Positions 16,277 through 25,412 are shown, counted from the stretch's first letter. The stretch: DNA of 52,411 bases from Candidatus Ornithomonoglobus intestinigallinarum (GCA_018715365.1 DVLU01000054.1:1-52411), one strand, 5' to 3'. Program-made: numbers and translations. Notes: generated from the sequence alone by a model not told the origin.

Positions 16277-17437
16277 CTACAGCAGATAATTTAAGACCTT
16301 CACCGCCTTTCCGTTCCGTGTGTATATCCTCGGGATACGCTTCCCTATAACGCAGGCTATCTCGTAGTTTATGGTGTCCAGCCAGCCGGCAAGGTCGTCT
16401 ATCGTGACGCCCTCGCGGCCGAATATTATCACTTCGTCACCCTTATCAATATTATGGACATTTGTTACGTCAATCATACACTGATCCATACAAATTCTCC
16501 CGATAATGGGCACCTTTACACCATGAACGAGCATTCTGCCCTCCTTTGCCGTTTTACGGAGGTATCCGTCGGCATAACCGATAGGCACGGTTGCTATCTT
16601 TGTCGGCTTATCGGTTATGTACTCCTTCCCGTAGCTGACGCCTCTGCCCGCTCCGACCTCCTTGACAAGCGTTATGCGCGACTTGAGCGTCATTGCGGGA
16701 ATAAGGTCAAGCCTTGATTTATCCACCTCGTTTGAGGGGTACATACCGTAGAGTATAACTCCCGGGCGCACCATATCAAGGTGCATTTCGGGATACATCA
16801 TTATTCCGGCACTGTTGCATATATGCTTTATGGGGATTTTAAGGCCGCGCTCCTCAAGCGCGTTCACAACGCTCATGAACCGCTTAAACTGGAGGCGGGT
16901 GTATGCGCCGTCAGTTTCGTCCGACGTTGCGAAATGTGAAAAAATCCCTTCGATTTCTATATACGGCAGCCTTGCCACCTTTAATATTTCGTTTACTATT
17001 TCCTTGTTGTCCCCGTCATCGGCAACAAAGCCTATGCGGCTCATGCCGGTGTCCACTTTTATATGGACTTTTGTTACCTTTTCCTTTTTTTCGGCGGCAT
17101 ACGAGAGCGCCTTTGCAAATTCAAGGTCAAATACGTTGGGCGTTATATCAAAATTTATAAGATCGTCGGCGTCCTCGGGAGCCGATGCGCCGAGTATCAG
17201 TATCGGCACGTCAACGCCGCGGCTCCTAAGCTGCTTCCCCTCCTGCAAAACGGCAACGGCAAGCCTGTCGGCGCCGTTTTCAAGCAGCGTTTTTGCAGTT
17301 TCAAGGAAGCCGTGGCCGTAGGCGTCGGCTTTTACGACAGCCATTATCTGTGCGTTTTTGTCTGTTATGCGGCGGATTTCACGCATATTGTGCGCTATTG
17401 CGTCAAGGTCAACCTCCGCCCAAGTTCTCTTTTCCAT
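16277..17437 (-). CDS. alr: Alanine racemase
   Basis: A 386-residue PLP-dependent racemase supplying D-alanine for peptidoglycan. The PLP lysine is Lys36 in AVVKADAYGHG; the catalytic tyrosine is Tyr269 in GVSYGKEY. The start is ATG 17437, with GAGG at about 8-9 nt; an ATG five codons upstream lacks a ribosome binding site. It lies 51 bp downstream of the NAD(P)HX repair gene and directly upstream of the antitoxin-toxin pair. Confidence 0.96.
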   Translation of the reverse strand: MEKRTWAEVDLDAIAHNMREIRRITDKNAQIMAVVKADAYGHGFLETAKTLLENGADRLAVAVLQEGKQLRSRGVDVPILILGASAPEDADDLINFDITPNVFDLEFAKALSYAAEKKEKVTKVHIKVDTGMSRIGFVADDGDNKEIVNEILKVARLPYIEIEGIFSHFATSDETDGAYTRLQFKRFMSVVNALEERGLKIPIKHICNSAGIMMYPEMHLDMVRPGVILYGMYPSNEVDKSRLDLIPAMTLKSRITLVKEVGAGRGVSYGKEYITDKPTKIATVPIGYADGYLRKTAKEGRMLVHGVKVPIIGRICMDQCMIDVTNVHNIDKGDEVIIFGREGVTIDDLAGWLDTINYEIACVIGKRIPRIYTRNGKAVKVLNYLL

Positions 17438-17488
17438 ATTGCCGTACCTCATTTTCTTTTTTATAATAACACAATTTTGCCGTAAAGT

Positions 17489-19039
17489 CTATCTGTAATA
17501 TACGGAACGGCATATAATATCTGCCGCCCTGCCCAGTCCGTCGGCAACGGCGCTTGCCGTTACGGCTTCCGCGCCGCGCTGCTCCGTTACCGCATCGCCG
17601 CTTTTGCCGTGCAGATAAACGGCCGCCGCGGCAGACAGCGTTTCATCGCCGAGCCTTGCGGCAAACGCCGCCGTTATCCCCGCCAGAACGTCTCCGCTTC
17701 CGCCCTTCGCAAGACCGGGGCCTCCCGTATTATTAATATACTGAAAACCGTCCGGTGCCGTGACAACGGTATGCGCGCCCTTTAAAACAAGCGTAACGCC
17801 GTACTTTTCGCAGAACGCCTTTGACGTTCCGAGCCTGTCCGCTTTTATCTCGTCAGGCGCAAGCCCCGAAAGCCTTGAAAACTCCATTTCGTGCGGCGTA
17901 AAGATAAGCGGGCACGTGCAGTCCTCAAGCATTGTCATATCGCGCGACAAAATATTAAGCGCGTCTGCATCGACAACCACCGGCTGCTTTGCGTTTTTCA
18001 AAAGCTCTCTCACAATCTCCGCGCATTCCTCCGACGTGCCCATGCCCGGGCCTATCAGCACCGCATCGGACTTTTCGGCGCGCTTTAAGATTTCATACGC
18101 GCCCTCGGCAGCAAAACGGCCGCCGCGCGATTTTACCGCCGCCGTCATTATTTCCGTCGTTTTTACCTCAAGTATATCGTTTATGCAGTCGGGCGCGGCT
18201 ATCGTAACAAGCCCCGCTCCGGCGTTCAGCGCCGCCGTCGCCGCCATATACGGCGCTCCCGACATTCCCTCGGAACCGCCTACAACAAGTATTTTCCCGT
18301 AGTCGCCCTTATGCGAATCGCTTCTTCGCGGCGGGAACAGCCCGGCGTACATTTTGTCGTCCATGACCTCGGCCGCATGCGGCGCGGAATTTATTATATA
18401 ATCGGGTATCGATATTTTATCGAGGACCGTTTCGCCGGTAAAATCAGCCGCCGGATAAAGCAGCATTCCGATTTTGTACGCCGCAAACGTCACCGTCATA
18501 TCCGCCCTTACACACACGCCGCAAACCTCGCCCGTGTCGGAATTTATGCCGCTCGGCACGTCTGCCGACAGCGTGAATTTTGAAAATTCGTTTATTTTTT
18601 CTATAACGTCACGCGGCGTTCCTTCTATTTCGCCGTGAATGCCCGTGCCGAATATTGCGTCTATTACAATATCATATGACGGGATGACGTAATCGAGGAT
18701 GTCCGTATTGTAAACGTGTTCGATTTTCACGTTCATGCCGTCTATTATGTCAAAATTTATCTGCGCGTCGCCCTTGAATTCGTCGCCGCACACAAGGAAT
18801 ACCGTTGTGTCAACGGCGCGGTTGTACAGATGGCGCGCTATCGCAAAGCCGTCGCCGCCGTTGTTGCCCTTGCCGCAGAACACGGCGGCGCGTTTTGAGC
18901 GCATATCGGGGAATTTTGAATAAAGCGCGTTTACGCACGCAAGCGCCGCGTTTTCCATCAGGACTATGGACGGCACTCCGCCGCGCTCCGACGCAAGGCG
19001 GTCGATGTTTCGCATTTCGTTTGCGGTACAGGCGTTCAT
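17489..19039 (-). CDS. nnr: Bifunctional NAD(P)HX epimerase / ADP-dependent NAD(P)HX dehydratase
   Basis: A 516-residue fusion that repairs hydrated NADH and NADPH. The N-terminal YjeF domain (about 1-210) is the epimerase, with GKGNNGGDGFAIARHLYN and DAIFGTGIHG. The C-terminal dehydratase domain, of ribokinase-like fold, contains GSEGMSGAPYMAATAALNAG, the VLKGAHTVV strand and NTGGPGLAKGGSGDVLAGI. The ATG at 19039 has GGGAGG at 7 nt; an earlier in-frame TTG overlaps the ribosome binding site and is rejected. It is the first gene of the nnr-alr-antitoxin-mazF run. Confidence 0.94.
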   Translation of the reverse strand: MNACTANEMRNIDRLASERGGVPSIVLMENAALACVNALYSKFPDMRSKRAAVFCGKGNNGGDGFAIARHLYNRAVDTTVFLVCGDEFKGDAQINFDIIDGMNVKIEHVYNTDILDYVIPSYDIVIDAIFGTGIHGEIEGTPRDVIEKINEFSKFTLSADVPSGINSDTGEVCGVCVRADMTVTFAAYKIGMLLYPAADFTGETVLDKISIPDYIINSAPHAAEVMDDKMYAGLFPPRRSDSHKGDYGKILVVGGSEGMSGAPYMAATAALNAGAGLVTIAAPDCINDILEVKTTEIMTAAVKSRGGRFAAEGAYEILKRAEKSDAVLIGPGMGTSEECAEIVRELLKNAKQPVVVDADALNILSRDMTMLEDCTCPLIFTPHEMEFSRLSGLAPDEIKADRLGTSKAFCEKYGVTLVLKGAHTVVTAPDGFQYINNTGGPGLAKGGSGDVLAGITAAFAARLGDETLSAAAAVYLHGKSGDAVTEQRGAEAVTASAVADGLGRAADIICRSVYYR

Positions 19040-19074
19040 GGTTTTTCCTCCCAAAGCATATTTCTATTTTTATC

Positions 19075-19245
19075 AAAGGGGGCTTCGCCCCCTTTGGAAC
19101 CCCCCGGGCTGCCGCGGTTTTTTTGTTTGCGGCACATATCACCCCTTCCTCGGAAAGGATGTTACGCTGCACATACATTCCTCAGAAGGGGAAATATGCG
19201 CCGCTTCACAATTGCCGCCCCCTTTGGAACCCCCGGGGATATTGC
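19075..19245. repeat. GC-rich repeat and hairpin region upstream of nnr
   Basis: A perfect 9-bp hairpin AAAGGGGGC-TTC-GCCCCCTTT (19075-19095) is followed by GGAACCCCCCGGG. The string CCCCCTTTGGAACCCCC recurs at about 19218-19234. Between them is a third hairpin (19142-19191, outer arms CCCCTTC/GAAGGGG). Similar GC-rich hairpins occur at 29254-29277 and 38219-38238. No gene is convincing in this gap. Confidence 0.65.
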
Positions 19246-19252
19246 GTGCTCA

Positions 19253-19283
19253 AAAGCCGCCTTGCGGACCGCAAGACGGCTTT
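19253..19283 (-). terminator. Hairpin terminator downstream of the 185-residue membrane protein gene
   Basis: A 14-bp stem with one mismatch around the loop GAC (AAAGCCG.CTTGCG / CGCAAG.CGGCTTT), about 35 nt past the stop codon at 19318. The T-run is short (TTTT), so its efficiency is uncertain. Confidence 0.6.
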
Positions 19284-19317
19284 AACTCCGTTCGCGGCGG
19301 TATACGCCGCGCAAAAA

Positions 19318-19875
19318 TCAATTTTGATATAGATATATAAATACGTTCCTCGGATTCGCCTTTTTTATGGCGTCAAGCATCTTCGAGGTGGGCTGGAACA
19401 GCACCAGCTTCCTTTCGCCCTCCGTCTGGACGTCTATAAAATACACGTCCCCGAGCTCCTTGCCGCCCGTGAGGTCGAGCAGCTTAACTCCGTTCTGCGC
19501 ACGGTTTCTGTACGCATGGTTATGGTCGTTGTCGTTTACTGCGGCAACGCACGCCGCCTCGGTAAAATCAATGCTCAGCACCCTTTTCCTGCCGCGCTTT
19601 GCCATTATCTTGTCAACGTCGAAGAAATTATTCGTTAAAATATATTCCCACTCGATATTTCGCGTCGAAATCAAAAGTATCGCTCCGTACCATGCAAACG
19701 CAACGCACAAAAGCCCTATGCTGAACGCCATGGACACGCCCTGCATCGCAAAATAAAACATCACCGCAAAAAGCGCGGCAGTAACTATCGCGGCCAGCAG
19801 TATCATTCCCGCCGCGAAAAGCTTGTCCTTTGTATCCTTGCGCCTTTTTATCATATATTCCATAAAAATATCCAT
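19318..19875 (-). CDS. Conserved-looking membrane protein of unknown function
   Basis: A 185-residue protein beginning MDIFMEYMIKRRKDTKDK. Two hydrophobic helices (about 20-42 and 46-68) are followed by a soluble C-terminal domain of about 115 residues with alternating strands (WEYILTNNFFDVDKIMAKRG, KRVLSIDF, RKLVLFQP). The helix pair followed by a PH-like cytosolic domain is common in uncharacterised Clostridial membrane proteins. ATG 19875 has AAGGAGG at 9 nt, and the ribosome binding site lies just upstream of the start across the end of rdgB. The stop codon of rdgB at 19880 leaves only 4 bp between the genes, so they are cotranscribed. I assign no function. Confidence 0.8.
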   Translation of the reverse strand: MDIFMEYMIKRRKDTKDKLFAAGMILLAAIVTAALFAVMFYFAMQGVSMAFSIGLLCVAFAWYGAILLISTRNIEWEYILTNNFFDVDKIMAKRGRKRVLSIDFTEAACVAAVNDNDHNHAYRNRAQNGVKLLDLTGGKELGDVYFIDVQTEGERKLVLFQPTSKMLDAIKKANPRNVFIYLYQN

Positions 19876-19879
19876 TTTT

Positions 19880-20482
19880 TTAATCCTCCTTATACGAGCT
19901 GAGCACAGGCTTAAGCTTATCATACATAGCTCTCAGCGCCCTGCCCCTGTGGCTTACGGCGTTCTTTTCCTCCTCCGCCGCCTGCGCAAACGTTTTGCCG
20001 AGCTCTGTGCAGTAAAATATCGGGTCGTAGCCGAAGCCGTTTTCGCCCTCCGGCTCACGCAGGATTTCGCCCTTCACTTCTCCCGACGACGTCAGCTCTC
20101 GCCCGTCGGGAAGTATTACGGCAACCGCCGTAACAAACCTTGCGCTCCTGTTTGCGCAATGCTCCATTTCCGTAAGTATTTTTCGTATTTTTGCGGTATC
20201 CGACGCGTTCTCTCCGGCATAGCGCGCGCTGTATATGCCCGGGCGCCCGTCGAGAGCGTCTATGCAAAGCCCCGAATCGTCGGCAAGGACGATGTCGTCC
20301 GTGAGCAGCGATACGGCGCGCGCCTTTATAAGCGCGTTTTTCTCAAACGTATCGCCCGTTTCCTCAATATCAACGTCAAAGCCCTCGTCCTGCTGCGACA
20401 CCACATCAACGCCGAGCTCTCCGAATATGCTCTCTATCTCTTTTATCTTACCCGCGTTCTTTGTTGCGGCAATAATTCTCAT
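19880..20482 (-). CDS. rdgB: RdgB/HAM1-type non-canonical purine NTP pyrophosphatase
   Basis: A 200-residue housecleaning enzyme hydrolysing XTP, dITP and ITP to monophosphates. The N-terminal motif IIAATKNAGKIKEI is the substrate-binding SxxTxNxxK-like signature of the family. DDSGLCIDALDGRPGIYSARYAG and the C-terminal SHRGRAL are diagnostic. The true start is the ATG at 20482 (MRIIAATKN); a much longer open frame upstream encodes low-complexity AT-rich sequence. The ribosome binding site is AAAGGA, about 12 nt from the ATG. Confidence 0.94.
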   Translation of the reverse strand: MRIIAATKNAGKIKEIESIFGELGVDVVSQQDEGFDVDIEETGDTFEKNALIKARAVSLLTDDIVLADDSGLCIDALDGRPGIYSARYAGENASDTAKIRKILTEMEHCANRSARFVTAVAVILPDGRELTSSGEVKGEILREPEGENGFGYDPIFYCTELGKTFAQAAEEEKNAVSHRGRALRAMYDKLKPVLSSYKED

Positions 20483-20534
20483 CTTAATCGTTTGTCCTTT
20501 CTTCCGGCATAAGGAATTAAAATATATCGCTATT

Positions 20535-20563
20535 ATTTTACTACAAAAAAAAATATTTTGCAA
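20535..20563 (-). promoter_or_regulatory. Promoter of rdgB
   Basis: On the minus strand TTGCAA (20558-20563), 17 nt, TAAAAT (20535-20540). It lies about 50 bp upstream of the rdgB start. Confidence 0.65.
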
Positions 20564-20623
20564 GCCCTTAACGAAAATATTTTGTTTTCCCTCATTTATT
20601 GCCGCAGTTTTTGGTGAAAGTAT

Positions 20624-20652
20624 TGACTTTTCGGCAGTTTTTTGATAAAATT
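20624..20652 (+). promoter_or_regulatory. Promoter of the iorA operon
   Basis: TTGACT (20624-20629), 17 nt, TAAAAT (20647-20652), with extended -10 TGA. It is divergent from the rdgB promoter. Confidence 0.7.
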
Positions 20653-20728
20653 TATTGCGATATATCTCACGCGGCAAAATCAAACGCTTTTGCCGCTCAA
20701 AACAAAAAGAAAGGCAGTGTTTTACATA

Positions 20729-22468
20729 ATGAAAAAACTAATGCTGGGGAACGCGGCCGTTGCACGCGGCGCATATGAAGCCGGAGTGCGTGCCGTTTCC
20801 TCATATCCCGGCACTCCGAGCACGGAGATAACGGAAAATATCGTAAAATACGACGACATCTACGTTGAATGGGCGCCGAACGAAAAGGTTGCGGCCGAGG
20901 TTGCCATAGGCGCGTCCATAGCCGGCGGGAGAGCCATGTCGTGCATGAAGCACGTGGGCCTTAACGTCATGGCCGACCCCGTGTTTACCGTAAGCTACAC
21001 GGGCGTAAACGGCGGCCTTGTTTTCTGCGTTGCAGACGACCAGGGAATGCACTCGTCTCAGAACGAGCAGGATTCGAGACATTACGCGAAGGCTTCGAAA
21101 ATAATGATGCTCGAGCCCTCGGACAGCGGCGAATGCAAGGACTTTACAAAAAAGGCTTATGAGCTTTCGGAGCAGTTTGACACTCCCGTATTTCTCCGCC
21201 TTTCAACAAGGGTTTCACATTCGCAGAGCCTTGTTGAGGAGGAGGAGCGTCCCGCGCAGCCGTTAAAGGATTACACAAAGGACGCCGGAAAATACGTTAT
21301 GATGCCCGGCAACGCCATAAAGCGCCACGTTGTTGTTGAGGAAAGAATGAGAAAGCTTGAGGAATACGCCGAAACAACGGAGCTTAACCAAATCGAGGAC
21401 AACGGCAGCGATATCGGCGTTATTGCCGCGGGCATCGCTTATATGTACGCAAAGGAAGCGCTCGGCGATAAAGTAAATTATCTGAAGCTCGGCATGGTTT
21501 ACCCTCTGCCCGAAAGGCTTATAAAGGACTTTGCGTCAAAATGCAAAAAGGTATACGTTATAGAGGAGCTTGACCCGTTTATAGAGGAGCACTGCAAGGC
21601 AATAGGCGTTGACGTTACCGGCAAGGACGCGTTTACGTATCTCGGCGAATACACGCCGTCAATGATAAAAAAAGCCGTGCTTAACGAAAGCCCGGCAGAA
21701 TTTGCATCGATAGACGAAGCGATACCTGTACGTCCGCCCGTAATGTGCGCGGGCTGCCCGCACAGAGGCGTGTTCTACGTTTTAAAGAAGCTCGGGCTTA
21801 CCGTATCGGGCGACATAGGCTGCTACACGCTCGGAGCCGCTGCGCCGCTGCAGAGCATAGACACAACGATATGCATGGGCGCGTCGGTAAGCGCCGCTCA
21901 CGGCATGGCGAAGGTCCGCGGCGCGGAATTCGGCAAAAAGCTCGTATCGGTAATAGGCGATTCAACGTTTATGCACTCGGGCATAACTGGGCTTGTTGAT
22001 ATAGTTTACAACAAAGGAAACAACACAATAATAATACTCGATAACTCAATAACGGGCATGACGGGCCATCAGGACAACCCCACAACGGGCTGGACTATCC
22101 GCAAGGAGCCCACAAAGCAGGTTAATCTTATAACGCTCTGCAAGTCGATAGGCATAGAGCACGTTACGGTTGCCGACCCGTTTGACGTAAAGCTGTTTGA
22201 AAAGGTTGTCAGGGAAGAAACGGAGCGCGAGGAGCCGTCCGTTATAATAGCGCAGAGACCGTGCGCGCTTTTGCCCAACATGAGGAAGAAATACACCGGC
22301 CGCTGCACAATAACCGATAAGTGCAAAAAGTGCAAAATGTGCATGAAGCTCGGCTGTCCCGCAATATCGCTTGACGGCGACGCCGTAAAGATAGACACAA
22401 CACAGTGCAACGGCTGCGGACTTTGCGTAAACGTTTGTCCGTTTGAAGCGATAGAAAAGGAGGATTGA
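20729..22468 (+). CDS. iorA: Indolepyruvate ferredoxin oxidoreductase, alpha subunit
   Basis: A 579-residue thiamine-diphosphate enzyme subunit that, with IorB, oxidatively decarboxylates aryl pyruvates to aryl-acetyl-CoA and reduces ferredoxin. The N-terminal pyrimidine domain carries RAVSSYPGTPSTEI. The TPP-binding domain includes CAGCPHRGVFYVL, DIGCYTLG and GDSTFMHSGITGL. The C-terminus has two ferredoxin-like clusters, CKKCKMCMKLGCP and CNGCGLCVNVCP. The start is ATG 20729 (MKKLMLGNAAVARGAYEAG); its ribosome binding site GAAAGG is about 14 nt upstream, weaker than its neighbours. iorB follows after 6 bp. Confidence 0.95.
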   Translation: MKKLMLGNAAVARGAYEAGVRAVSSYPGTPSTEITENIVKYDDIYVEWAPNEKVAAEVAIGASIAGGRAMSCMKHVGLNVMADPVFTVSYTGVNGGLVFCVADDQGMHSSQNEQDSRHYAKASKIMMLEPSDSGECKDFTKKAYELSEQFDTPVFLRLSTRVSHSQSLVEEEERPAQPLKDYTKDAGKYVMMPGNAIKRHVVVEERMRKLEEYAETTELNQIEDNGSDIGVIAAGIAYMYAKEALGDKVNYLKLGMVYPLPERLIKDFASKCKKVYVIEELDPFIEEHCKAIGVDVTGKDAFTYLGEYTPSMIKKAVLNESPAEFASIDEAIPVRPPVMCAGCPHRGVFYVLKKLGLTVSGDIGCYTLGAAAPLQSIDTTICMGASVSAAHGMAKVRGAEFGKKLVSVIGDSTFMHSGITGLVDIVYNKGNNTIIILDNSITGMTGHQDNPTTGWTIRKEPTKQVNLITLCKSIGIEHVTVADPFDVKLFEKVVREETEREEPSVIIAQRPCALLPNMRKKYTGRCTITDKCKKCKMCMKLGCPAISLDGDAVKIDTTQCNGCGLCVNVCPFEAIEKED

Positions 22469-22474
22469 TCATAA

Positions 22475-23035
22475 ATGAATATAATGATCGTTGGCGTAGG
22501 AGGACAGGGTACTCTTTTGGCAAGCCGTATCCTCGGAGACGTTGCAATAAAAATGAATTATGACGTTAAGGTAAGCGAGGTCCACGGCATGAGCCAGCGC
22601 GGCGGAAGCGTTGTTACATATGTAAAATACGGCGAAAAAGTATATTCGCCGATAATAGACAGAGGCGAAGCCGATATTGTGCTTGCGTTCGAGATACTTG
22701 AAGCGTACAGGGCGCTGCCGTATCTTAAAAAGGGCGGAAAAATAATAGCCAACACACAGCAGATGAACCCGATGCCCGTTATAACGGGCGCAATGGAATA
22801 TCCTTCGGATATTGAGAAAAAGCTTGCCGAAAAGGCGGATCTTCAGGCGGTCGATGCGCTTTCGGCGGCAAAGGAAGCCGGAAACATCAAAGCCGTAAAC
22901 GTTGTGCTTATAGGCCTTCTGGCAAAGAGCACGGACGTTGCCAAGGAGATTTGGCTTGACGCGATAAAGGAAACAGTACCCGAAAAGTTCCTTGACGTAA
23001 ACTTAAAGGCATTTGAAATAGGATATAACATGTAA
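22475..23035 (+). CDS. iorB: Indolepyruvate ferredoxin oxidoreductase, beta subunit
   Basis: A 186-residue gamma-domain protein of the pyruvate:ferredoxin oxidoreductase superfamily. It opens with NIMIVGVGGQGTLLASRIL, the nucleotide-binding-like signature of IorB, then SEVHGMSQRGGSV. It forms the heteromer with IorA. Its AGGAGG ribosome binding site lies over the end of iorA. The stop codon overlaps the start of the 43-residue gene by one base (TAATG). Confidence 0.94.
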   Translation: MNIMIVGVGGQGTLLASRILGDVAIKMNYDVKVSEVHGMSQRGGSVVTYVKYGEKVYSPIIDRGEADIVLAFEILEAYRALPYLKKGGKIIANTQQMNPMPVITGAMEYPSDIEKKLAEKADLQAVDALSAAKEAGNIKAVNVVLIGLLAKSTDVAKEIWLDAIKETVPEKFLDVNLKAFEIGYNM

Positions 23036-23166
23036 TGGAAATTCTTGTTGCGGCCGCAGCAATTGCCGCGGCAGCCGCATTGGCGGTACTATGGATAATA
23101 CGTTCCAAAAAGAAATCAAAATGGAAGCATTATATAGAAAGTCAAAATAATGAACCTAAAATTTAA
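23035..23166 (+). CDS. 43-residue single-pass membrane peptide between iorB and paaK
   Basis: The reading frame starts at the ATG overlapping the iorB stop codon (TAATG) and runs 43 codons: MEILVAAAAIAAAAALAVLW, then IIRSKKKSKWKHYIESQNNE and PKI. Residues 3-22 form a very hydrophobic alanine-rich helix followed by a basic cytosolic-type tail (positive-inside suggests N-out, C-in). Its stop codon is part of the AAAGGAGG ribosome binding site of paaK. Tight packing on both sides argues for translation. It has no ribosome binding site of its own, so it would depend on coupling. I recognise no family. Confidence 0.6.
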   Translation: MEILVAAAAIAAAAALAVLWIIRSKKKSKWKHYIESQNNEPKI

Positions 23167-23181
23167 AGGAGGTATAGACCG

Positions 23182-24477
23182 ATGTCGATATTTCAGCCGG
23201 AAATTGAGACAATGTCCCGCGAGGACATAAGAGCATTGCAGCTCGAAAGACTTAAATGGCAGGTAAAGCGCGTTTACGAAAACGTGCCGATGTACAGGGA
23301 GCGAATGGATGAGGCCGGCGTAAAGCCCGAGGATATTCAATCGCTCGAGGACCTTGCAAAGCTGCCGTTTACAACAAAGCAGGATTTGAGGGATTATTAT
23401 CCGTTTGATCTGCTTGCCGTTCCCAAAAAGGATATAGTAAGAATACAGGCGTCGTCCGGCACAACGGGCAAGCAGATAGTTGCGGGCTACACAAGAAACG
23501 ACCTTGAAATGTGGGCGACCGGCTTTGCGCGCCAGCTCACCGCCGCGGGCGGAACAAACAAATCGATAGTTCAGGTTTCCTACGGCTACGGCCTGTTCAC
23601 GGGCGGCCTGGGAGCTCACCAGGGCGCCGAAAAGATAGGCGCAATGGTTATCCCCACTTCCTCCGGGAACACAGAAAGGCAGATACGCTTCATGTGCGAC
23701 CTCGGTACAACGCATCTTTGCTGCACGCCGTCGTATGCGATGTATCTCGGCGAAACGGTAAGGGAAATGGGCGTTAAAAGCCAGCTCAAATTAAAAGCCG
23801 GCATATTCGGCGCGGAGCCGTGGACAGAGGAAATGCGCGCCCAGATAGAGGAAACACTCGGCATAAAGGCACACGACGTATACGGCCTTACGGAGATAAT
23901 GGGCCCGGGCGTTTCATATGAATGCCATATGCAGAAGGGCATGCACATCTGCGAGGATATGTTCATCCCCGAAATAATAGATCCCGATACGGGCGAGGTG
24001 CTCCCCGAAGGTTCTTTCGGCGAGCTTGTTTTCACAACGATAACAAAGGAAGGCCAGCCGCTTATCCGTTACCGCACAAGAGACCTCTGCACGCTCGATT
24101 ATTCGCCGTGCGAATGCGGCAGGACCCACGTGAGAATGAGAAAGCCGGCCGGACGCACGGACGATATGCTCATCATCCGCGGCGTAAACGTATTCCCGTC
24201 GCAGATAGAAGAAGTGCTGCTTAAAAACAGCATTGAGGTATCGCCGAATTACCAGATACTTGTTGACCGCGTAAACAACACCGACACGCTTGACATAAAC
24301 GTTGAGCTCAGCCCCAAATTCAAGGGCAACGTCGATGACGAAAAGAAGAGCCTTGAAACACAGCTCCATTCGATGCTCGGCATAAAGGCGAAGGTACACC
24401 TTCTCCGTCCGAAGTCGATCGTCAGAAGCGAGGGCAAGGCGAAGAGAGTTATTGATAACAGAAATCTCCACGACTGA
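23182..24477 (+). CDS. paaK: Phenylacetate-CoA ligase
   Basis: A 431-residue ANL-superfamily adenylate-forming enzyme. The P-loop is SSGTTGK (91-97). [30 protein letters not shown] and the C-terminal SEGKAKRV are PaaK features. It activates aryl acetates to CoA thioesters with ATP, or works in reverse to conserve energy. Coexpression with iorAB suggests the latter: IorAB makes aryl-acetyl-CoA from amino-acid-derived aryl pyruvates, and this enzyme could release aryl acetate with ATP formation. The direction is inference. AAAGGAGG lies about 10 nt before the ATG. Confidence 0.93.
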   Translation: MSIFQPEIETMSREDIRALQLERLKWQVKRVYENVPMYRERMDEAGVKPEDIQSLEDLAKLPFTTKQDLRDYYPFDLLAVPKKDIVRIQASSGTTGKQIVAGYTRNDLEMWATGFARQLTAAGGTNKSIVQVSYGYGLFTGGLGAHQGAEKIGAMVIPTSSGNTERQIRFMCDLGTTHLCCTPSYAMYLGETVREMGVKSQLKLKAGIFGAEPWTEEMRAQIEETLGIKAHDVYGLTEIMGPGVSYECHMQKGMHICEDMFIPEIIDPDTGEVLPEGSFGELVFTTITKEGQPLIRYRTRDLCTLDYSPCECGRTHVRMRKPAGRTDDMLIIRGVNVFPSQIEEVLLKNSIEVSPNYQILVDRVNNTDTLDINVELSPKFKGNVDDEKKSLETQLHSMLGIKAKVHLLRPKSIVRSEGKAKRVIDNRNLHD

Positions 24478-24482
24478 TATTG

Positions 24483-24512
24483 GGGGCTGTCGATTTTATC
24501 GCAGCCCCTTTT
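24483..24512 (+). terminator. Terminator of the iorA-paaK operon
   Basis: GGGGCTG (24483-24489) pairs with CAGCCCC (24502-24508), with an inner GAT/ATC, then TTTT. It begins 6 nt after the paaK stop codon and lies just before the convergent gene's end. Confidence 0.85.
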
Positions 24513-24518
24513 ATTATC

Positions 24519-25370
24519 TCACTCGTTCTCCGGCTGCGGAGCCTTCAGCTGCGGAATAAAGCTCTGCGCTATTTTATTTTTGCCGCGCTTTTTTATATAA
24601 ACAAAGCCTATCGCCGAGAATACAACGGCGCCTATGCAGTTTACTATCAAATCCTTCATCGTATCGGCTATCCCGACGTCAAGATACCCGCCCGTATACT
24701 CATACGCGCCGCGCACGCCGTCTTTTACCCCGTTTATAACGACGCTCGAAATATCGCGTATTATTACCGGGTCGTTTAAGCCGCTCGGATTGAGCGCAAC
24801 GGACGATACCGCGCCCGCAAACGCGTCCTTCTGCATATCCGTAAGGAAAAAATGATCCATCGCAAACTCAAAAAATTCCCACACAACTCCCGTCGTCATG
24901 GAAAAGCAAAACGATACAAACGCCACAAAAAACGGCGACATATTCATATGTATCTTCGGGTTGTTGTTTAAAATATCTATCATCGTAAACCCGACGGCGG
25001 ACATCAGAAAGCCGTTCATCGTATGCAGCACGGCGTCCCAGTACGGGAAGCGCGTGTAAAAGCTCTGTATTTCTCCCAAAATCTCCGCCGCAAAAATAAA
25101 CAGCACAATTGTTATTTCCATTGCGTTTGGCAGCTTGATATTGAATTTCTTATCCGCTATCATCGGGATATTGAAAAGCGCAAGCGTGAGCAGACATATA
25201 AATGAGTTATGGTAATTCTCCATTCTGAACTGGTCTATAAGCGTTGCTATAACAATAAGCTCCATAACCGCATATATTATCCTCACGGTACGCGGCTTTT
25301 CAAACGATTTCGGCTTTTTAAAAATTTCCCTTTTGCTTTTTCTTGCTCTTTCCTTGTTTCTTTTACTCAT
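24519..25370 (-). CDS. Polytopic membrane protein, possibly YjdF/DUF2238-related
   Basis: A 283-residue protein. A basic N-terminus (MSKRNKERARKSKREIFKK) is followed by about six or seven hydrophobic helices. The central stretch YWDAVLHTMNGFLMSAVGF and the later TGVVWEFFEFAMD have a conserved histidine and a WEFxEF pattern that recall DUF2238/YjdF membrane proteins; this is recognition by eye and not certain. Start ATG 25370 has AAAGGG at about 7 nt. It is transcribed divergently from rex and convergently to paaK, as a single gene. Function unknown. Confidence 0.8.
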   Translation of the reverse strand: MSKRNKERARKSKREIFKKPKSFEKPRTVRIIYAVMELIVIATLIDQFRMENYHNSFICLLTLALFNIPMIADKKFNIKLPNAMEITIVLFIFAAEILGEIQSFYTRFPYWDAVLHTMNGFLMSAVGFTMIDILNNNPKIHMNMSPFFVAFVSFCFSMTTGVVWEFFEFAMDHFFLTDMQKDAFAGAVSSVALNPSGLNDPVIIRDISSVVINGVKDGVRGAYEYTGGYLDVGIADTMKDLIVNCIGAVVFSAIGFVYIKKRGKNKIAQSFIPQLKAPQPENE

Positions 25371-25412
25371 TTCCGTTCCCTTTCGGCATGATGCAGTCTT
25401 TTTCCTCAATAT

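Noticed and set aside
18805..19332. Open frames through the GC-rich repeat region upstream of nnr
   Set aside because: They translate the repeated CCCCCTTTGGAACCCCC units into Pro/Arg-rich text and overlap the nnr N-terminus antisense.
20483..20683. N-terminal extension of RdgB by 67 residues
   Set aside because: The extension runs through the promoter region, is AT-rich and has no ribosome binding site; the family start MRIIAATKN lies at 20482.
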